Source of the DNA: Phycisphaerae bacterium
GTDB taxonomy: Bacteria; Planctomycetota; Phycisphaerae; Sedimentisphaerales; Anaerobacaceae
DNA length: 8,551 nucleotides
Assembly (NCBI GenBank): GCA_030609625.1
Contig: JAUWBX010000046.1
Span: forward strand, 1 to 8,551
Direction of reading: 5' to 3'
Notes under the pieces: model-generated
The model's input: only the letters and a program-made list of their open reading frames with translations
What the model was told of the DNA's origin: nothing
Database searches by the model: none
Part shown: positions 5,483-8,551 of the stretch, piece after piece
Numbering within the stretch: the first letter of the stretch is position 1
Layout: every line of letters starts with the position of its first letter
Made by a program: the position numbers and the translations under genes

Positions 5483-6571
5483 ATGGTAGATTGGAAAAAC
5501 CCACCGAGATTGTTCATTCCCGGACCGGTAAAGGTCAACGAAGACGTCCTACAGCAGTTAGCACGCCCGACACTCGGACATCGCGGCAAAGAGTATGCTC
5601 AACTGCACGGCGAAACAGTCGATATGCTCAAAAAAATCCTCTTTACCGGCCAGAATATTTTTCTCTCTACCTCCTCAGCCTCGGGAATCTGGGAAGCCGC
5701 CATTCGCAACTGTGTTGGTCTTGACGAAACCGTTCTGGCCACCTGCTGCGGCGCCTTCAGCGACAAATGGGCAAGTGTAGCCAAGAGCTGCGGCAGAAAC
5801 GTTGAAGAGCTGAAGGTCGAGTGGGGCAAACCCATCTTGCCTGAAATGATTGACGAAAAACTCGCTACCGGTAAATACTCCGCTGTTACCCTCGTTTATA
5901 ACGAGACAAGCACCGGCCTGACAAATCCGGTTTATGAAATCAGCAAAATGATAAAGGAAAAATACCCGGATGTCCTTATCCTCGTCGATGCCGTCAGTGC
6001 AATGGTTGCTCTGCCTTTGCATTTCGACGAGCTTGGCTGGGACGTGGTATTCGCCTCCGTCCAGAAGGCATTTGCAATTCCGCCGGGCTTAGCTGTGGCT
6101 GCGGTCAGCAACAAAGCCCTGGAAAAAAGCACTAATGTCCCCGACAGGGGTTACTACTTCGACTTCCAGGCTTTCGCAAAAATGGCGGCGAAAAATCAAA
6201 CACCCACAACGCCCAATGTCCCTCATATTATGGCGTTGAACTACCAGTGCGAAAAGCTGCTTGCTGAGGAGATGGAAAATGTCTGGGAAAGACATAAACA
6301 GATGGGTGATTTTGTAAGGGCCTGGGCCAGGGAAAAATTCGACCTCTTCTGCGATGAGAAGTATGCCTCAGATACCCTCACGGCCGTCAAGAATACCCGC
6401 GGCATCAACGTCGCCGAAACTATCAACACAATACAGCAAAAGCACAATACTATTTTCGGAAACGGCTACGGCAAGCTAAAAGAGCAAACCTTCCGAATCG
6501 CTCACATGGGTGATATCACTCTCGACGACCTGAAAGAGCTTCTCGGCTGGATTAACGACGAAATCGACTAA
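5483..6571 (+). CDS. Class V PLP aminotransferase (serine/alanine-glyoxylate or phosphoserine type)
   Basis: This is a fold-type I, class V PLP enzyme of 362 residues, a normal length. The N-terminal LFIPGPVKVNEDVL and GHRGKEY (32-38) are the signature of the alanine-glyoxylate/serine-pyruvate family. ETSTG (141-145) and LVDAVSA (167-173, with D169 expected to hold the pyridine nitrogen) precede the Schiff-base lysine K195 in SVQKAFAIPPGLA. TPTTPNV (240-246) and FRIAHMGDIT (337-346, R338 expected to bind the substrate carboxylate) complete the active site. It follows the DUF1015 gene by 26 nt with a GAAGAGAG-like Shine-Dalgarno about 8 nt before the ATG, so it belongs to the same operon. Candidate reactions are serine-glyoxylate, alanine-glyoxylate or phosphoserine:2-oxoglutarate transamination. 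Association with DUF1015 favours a serine pathway role, but substrate specificity cannot be read from sequence alone. It is not a cysteine desulfurase, since the family-specific motifs are absent. Confidence 0.9.
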   Translation: MVDWKNPPRLFIPGPVKVNEDVLQQLARPTLGHRGKEYAQLHGETVDMLKKILFTGQNIFLSTSSASGIWEAAIRNCVGLDETVLATCCGAFSDKWASVAKSCGRNVEELKVEWGKPILPEMIDEKLATGKYSAVTLVYNETSTGLTNPVYEISKMIKEKYPDVLILVDAVSAMVALPLHFDELGWDVVFASVQKAFAIPPGLAVAAVSNKALEKSTNVPDRGYYFDFQAFAKMAAKNQTPTTPNVPHIMALNYQCEKLLAEEMENVWERHKQMGDFVRAWAREKFDLFCDEKYASDTLTAVKNTRGINVAETINTIQQKHNTIFGNGYGKLKEQTFRIAHMGDITLDDLKELLGWINDEID

Positions 6572-6579
6572 GCCCACCT

Positions 6580-6608
6580 TTGTCATTCTGAGCAAAGCGA
6601 AGAATCTC
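6580..6608. repeat. Dispersed palindromic element with tandem G-A mismatches
   Basis: The core ATTCT (6585-6589), GA, GC, loop AAA, GC, GA, AGAAT (6601-6605) folds into a hairpin. Its only non-Watson-Crick pairs are two adjacent G-A/A-G pairs. The element closely resembles the 'TCATTCTGAGCnnAGCGAAGAATCT' repeats I recall from intergenic regions of many environmental bacteria. It lies just upstream of the intrinsic terminator, after the aminotransferase stop. Confidence 0.65.
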
Positions 6609-6614
6609 ATATTT

Positions 6615-6641
6615 AGCCCCAGGTTTTACCTGGGGTTTTTT
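6615..6641 (+). terminator. Intrinsic terminator of the DUF1015-aminotransferase operon
   Basis: CCCCAGGT (6617-6624) pairs perfectly with ACCTGGGG (6628-6635) around a TTT loop, followed by six T residues (6636-6641). It starts 44 nt after the aminotransferase stop. On the - strand the stem is not followed by T residues, so it probably does not serve the convergent deacylase gene. Confidence 0.92.
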
Positions 6642-6666
6642 ATATATGCGCCGAGACAAGCCAACA

Positions 6667-7131
6667 TCACGACGTTACATGGTAACTGAATTCAAGCACC
6701 TTCGGCTCAACCAGCTTTCGGTAATCGTCCATACTCATCCGTATCGCTTTTTCATGCGTGCCGGCCTGGAACGTGATATGCTCGTCCTTCTCCAAAGCCT
6801 TGTCCATAATAGTGGGCAAATCATATAGGTTGCCGAACGGCGGCCCAGCTCCCAGCTCACAATCGTCAAATATCTCGCCGATTTCCTTTTCCTCGGCTAA
6901 TTCAACTGATTTAGCACCCAGTTGAATTTTCAACGCACCTAAGTCAATCTTGTAACACGCTGAAAGCACACACATCATATATTTGCCGTCGGCTTTGACT
7001 ATCACCGGTTTGGCTACGTATTTGCCCGGCTCATGCTCGGCTGCCGCCATCTGCTGCGCCGTAAAGGCTGCCGGGTGTTCACTAACCTCGTAACGGACCG
7101 CCGACTTGTCCAAAAGTTCTATCACTCGCAT
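6667..7131 (-). CDS. YbaK/ProXp-type aminoacyl-tRNA deacylase
   Basis: YbaK/EbsC-domain proteins hydrolyse mischarged tRNAs (for example Cys-tRNAPro or Ala-tRNAPro) as free-standing editing factors. The 154 residues form one such domain. HPAAFTAQQMAAAEHEPGKYVAKPVIVKADGKYMMCVLSA spans residues 19-58, and K41 is in the place of the conserved catalytic/structural lysine (AK-P-V-I-V). A later loop, GAGPPFG (94-100), matches the conserved Gly/Pro substrate loop, and QAGTHEKAIRMSMDDYRKL (122-140) is the usual C-terminal motif. The variant resembles the group annotated 'YbaK/EbsC family' with 'TAQE-AA-H-PG', rather than classical E. coli YbaK. The ATG is firmly set by a strong GGGAGG Shine-Dalgarno 6 nt upstream (+ strand 7138-7143). 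It is a single gene, convergent with the aminotransferase. The misacylated amino acid and tRNA partner cannot be assigned from sequence. Confidence 0.88.
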   Translation of the reverse strand: MRVIELLDKSAVRYEVSEHPAAFTAQQMAAAEHEPGKYVAKPVIVKADGKYMMCVLSACYKIDLGALKIQLGAKSVELAEEKEIGEIFDDCELGAGPPFGNLYDLPTIMDKALEKDEHITFQAGTHEKAIRMSMDDYRKLVEPKVLEFSYHVTS

Positions 7132-7169
7132 CTTAAACCTCCCAAAAACTGTTACTGGCTGATAGGTAT

Positions 7170-7175
7170 ATTATA
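7170..7175 (-). promoter_or_regulatory. Candidate -10 box for the YbaK-like gene
   Basis: Read on the - strand this is a perfect TATAAT about 38 nt upstream of the ATG. Initiation near 7163 would give a leader of about 31 nt that includes the strong Shine-Dalgarno. No good -35 box is visible at 16-18 bp, so confidence is limited. Confidence 0.4.
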
Positions 7176-7287
7176 CAACATTTATCTAACCACCTTTTTT
7201 CTACTAATCAAGGAAAAAAATAGCTAATTCTTGACCCTGGGGATGGTATAAAAAAACGTAGAACCTGAATACGAACAAATGGGGATT

Positions 7288-7324
7288 CCTGCTTTTATAG
7301 CAGGTATGATGGGCTTTAGCCCAT
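7288..7324. repeat. Two adjacent hairpins
   Basis: CCTGCT (7288-7293) pairs with AGCAGG (7299-7304) over a 5-nt loop. Four bases on, ATGGGC (7309-7314) pairs with GCCCAT (7319-7324) over a TTTA loop. Both stems are perfect. The pair looks like a compact intergenic repeat element, not a terminator, because no T-run follows on either strand. Confidence 0.6.
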
Positions 7325-7340
7325 GTTGTTTCTGATGGTA

Positions 7341-7406
7341 AATCCGAAATGCGAAATCCGAAGCACGAAAATATGGAAAGCACGAAGCACGAAATTCGAA
7401 TTTCGA
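7341..7406. repeat. Degenerate CGAA-type short-period repeat with a 16-bp palindrome
   Basis: Units such as AATCCGAAAT, GCGAAATCCGAAGCACGAAA and AGCACGAAGCACGAAA recur with a period of about 7-10 bp. The end of the array contains CGAAATTCGAATTTCG (7390-7405), a perfect 16-bp palindrome. This kind of 'cgaaatccgaagcacgaaa' filler is, to my recollection, common between genes in uncultured Planctomycetota and related groups. Confidence 0.65.
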
Positions 7407-7424
7407 GTTTATACAATAGCTTTT

Positions 7425-7466
7425 TATATCATATCACTATAACTATATATCATATCACTATAACTA
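7425..7466. repeat. Perfect 21-bp tandem duplication that includes the DUF11 stop codon
   Basis: Two identical 21-bp copies occupy 7425-7445 and 7446-7466. Each begins TATATCATATCACT and ends ATAACTA. The second copy ends with CTA, which is the TAG stop codon of the - strand DUF11 gene. The first copy repeats that stop just downstream. Complete identity suggests recent origin by slippage or duplication. Confidence 0.92.
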
Positions 7467-8551
7467 CTCGTACAGATGCGTAGATTCTGTTTCTTCAACA
7501 GGCCGTGTAAGCTGGTCCACGTTCATGACGACTTTGAAGCGTACATCTCCCGGCTTTAAGGCTGCGACGACCACACGCCAGACCGCCTTGGCCTTCGGCT
7601 CAAGACTGCTTAACGGGAAGAACTTCACTATCTGTCCCTCTATCGAACCGGCAGTTGCACCCGCCGACGAAACGTATTGAACATTATTTTCTAAAATACA
7701 AGCAATACGAACGTTTGTGGCGGCAGCAGAGCCCTGGTTCGTCACACCGATTACGTATGTCGTACGGGTGCCGATTCTAACCGGGTCAACGATGTCAACG
7801 ACTTCCAGCGATACTGCAGATATCCCGGTTACCAGAGTCTCCACAGAAGCAGTTACAGCCTCCGAGCAATATGCCGTTACAGTTGCGTCATTCGTTAGCG
7901 TACCCGCCTCAGTCGGCATGTAGGATACACGTACATTCTTGTAAGTACCCGGTGCAAGAGTGCCGAGTTCCCAGACCAATTTTGAACCGGAAAGCTTTGC
8001 ACCTTCACTTGCCTCTATTGAGGTTATCCCTTCCGGGATGCTATCTTCTATAACAGTATTTTTCGCCGGTACATCCGACCTATTGGCAACTGTTATTTCA
8101 TAAGTTATTATTCGACCGAGATACGCCTTTTTGGGGCCTTTGTTACCGATTGTCAGCACAGGCAAGCTTACAATCGTTGTAGTTTCTGCTGATTCGGCAC
8201 TCAGCCCGGTAATCGAGCTGGCCACCGCCTTGCTGATATACTTGCCTGTCTTGGAAGCCCGCAGCTCAACCGAGAATTGCCGCGACTGACCTTCCGGAAG
8301 TATGCCTACATCCAATACTAATTTGCTCTTGCCGTCAATCGTCCGCAGCCCTGCAGGAAGCGTCTCAACGATTGTAACGTCTTGTGCAGACCCCGTCCCT
8401 GAATTAGTTACCACGAATATTACCGGAATCGGCTCACACAGTAATACCTCAGTCGGCGCGCTCCTCATCAGCTCTAATCTGGGCTGGACAATTCTTATAT
8501 CGGCACAAGCCGGAATGATGGGGGTGTCAACAGTTGTGCAATGTTCAAGGG
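7464..8551 (-). CDS. DUF11 (CARDB/Ig-like) repeat surface protein, C-terminal part
   Basis: The frame stays open past the ATG at 8468 to the window edge, adding 27 residues ending in 'RIVQPRLEL' that complete a domain strand, so the gene is truncated 5' by the window. The visible 361 residues hold three tandem DUF11/Ig-like beta-sandwich domains, at about residues 20-128, 129-242 and 243-361. Each has the typical V-x-N-x-G strand (VVTNSGTGSAQDV; ITVANRSDVPAKNTV; GVTNQGSAAATNV). The first two continue with the (T/S)(L/I)P-x-G turn (ETLPAGL; DSIPEGI), and a 'LGTLAPG'-like strand follows. The protein ends with VEETESTHLYE and has no visible C-terminal anchor. Such proteins are usually large, exported and cell-surface or extracellular in Planctomycetota, with a signal peptide at the missing N-terminus. 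The exact role, perhaps adhesive or structural, is unknown. Confidence 0.88.
   Translation of the reverse strand, partial: LEHCTTVDTPIIPACADIRIVQPRLELMRSAPTEVLLCEPIPVIFVVTNSGTGSAQDVTIVETLPAGLRTIDGKSKLVLDVGILPEGQSRQFSVELRASKTGKYISKAVASSITGLSAESAETTTIVSLPVLTIGNKGPKKAYLGRIITYEITVANRSDVPAKNTVIEDSIPEGITSIEASEGAKLSGSKLVWELGTLAPGTYKNVRVSYMPTEAGTLTNDATVTAYCSEAVTASVETLVTGISAVSLEVVDIVDPVRIGTRTTYVIGVTNQGSAAATNVRIACILENNVQYVSSAGATAGSIEGQIVKFFPLSSLEPKAKAVWRVVVAALKPGDVRFKVVMNVDQLTRPVEETESTHLYE

Larger units (their letters stand above)
7132..7463. other. Repeat-rich gap without a credible gene
   Basis: This 332-bp gap upstream of the YbaK-like gene and downstream of the DUF11 gene holds the deacylase leader and -10 box, two hairpins, a CGAA-rich degenerate repeat, a palindrome and most of a tandem duplication, listed separately. 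The only open frame of any length (- strand, 7204-7416) reads through the CGAA repeat and gives low-complexity residues typical of spurious translations. No clear terminator for the DUF11 gene is seen. Confidence 0.6.

Noticed and set aside
7231..7252. Possible + strand promoter TTGACC...TATAAA
   Set aside because: The spacer is only 10 bp and no + strand gene follows.
7204..7416. 70-residue open frame on the - strand in the repeat gap
   Set aside because: The predicted peptide is a reading of the CGAA-type repeat and hairpins (residues such as FGFRISDL). Such translations are typical false genes.
7425..7466. Possible CRISPR repeats
   Set aside because: The two 21-bp copies are directly adjacent with no spacers, and no cas genes are in view.

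Overview
The window looks like part of a chromosome from an uncultured member of the Planctomycetota, most likely Phycisphaerae or a related group. This is inferred from protein style, because no rRNA or tRNA is present. The clues are a secreted DUF11 repeat protein at one end, a DUF7305-like C-terminal domain at the other, and gaps holding short palindromic repeats and 'CGAA'-rich degenerate repeats of the kind I recall from such genomes. Both edge genes are cut by the window. Base composition looks fairly even, and I see no transposase, integrase, CRISPR array or phage gene.

Layout. (1) 1-645, + strand: C-terminal part of a probable pilus/envelope-associated protein (DUF7305-like). (2) 845-3382, + strand: a strong sigma70-type promoter followed by two GTG-started genes. 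They encode the small FAD/[2Fe-2S] subunit and the large two-[4Fe-4S]/FAD subunit of an NfnAB/SudAB-type NADPH:ferredoxin oxidoreductase. A hairpin can cover the first ribosome binding site, and a probable intrinsic terminator lies at 3504-3542. (3) 3533-4021, - strand: trmO (TsaA family), a tRNA t6A37 N6-methyltransferase. (4) 4022-4145: a compact divergent promoter region where the -10 boxes of the two strands lie almost on top of each other. (5) 4146-6571, + strand: a two-gene operon of a DUF1015 protein and a class V PLP aminotransferase, closed by a very clear intrinsic terminator at 6615-6641. (6) 6667-7131, - strand: a YbaK/ProXp-type aminoacyl-tRNA deacylase, convergent with the operon. 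(7) 7132-7463: a repeat-rich gap with two hairpins, a CGAA-type degenerate repeat, a 16-bp palindrome and a perfect 21-bp tandem duplication. (8) 7464-8551, - strand: the C-terminal three-domain part of a DUF11 (Ig-like) surface protein.

How the genes work together. The nfn pair should couple the NADH, NADPH and ferredoxin pools, as in anaerobes. The DUF1015-aminotransferase pair is best read as a serine/glyoxylate or phosphoserine-linked amino acid module, by family association. trmO and the YbaK-like gene both act on tRNA quality or modification, but they are separate transcription units. I found no clearly new multi-gene system. The items most worth a second look are the overlapping divergent promoters, the DUF1015-aminotransferase operon, the hairpin over the nfnA ribosome binding site, and the tandem repeat that includes the DUF11 gene's stop codon.
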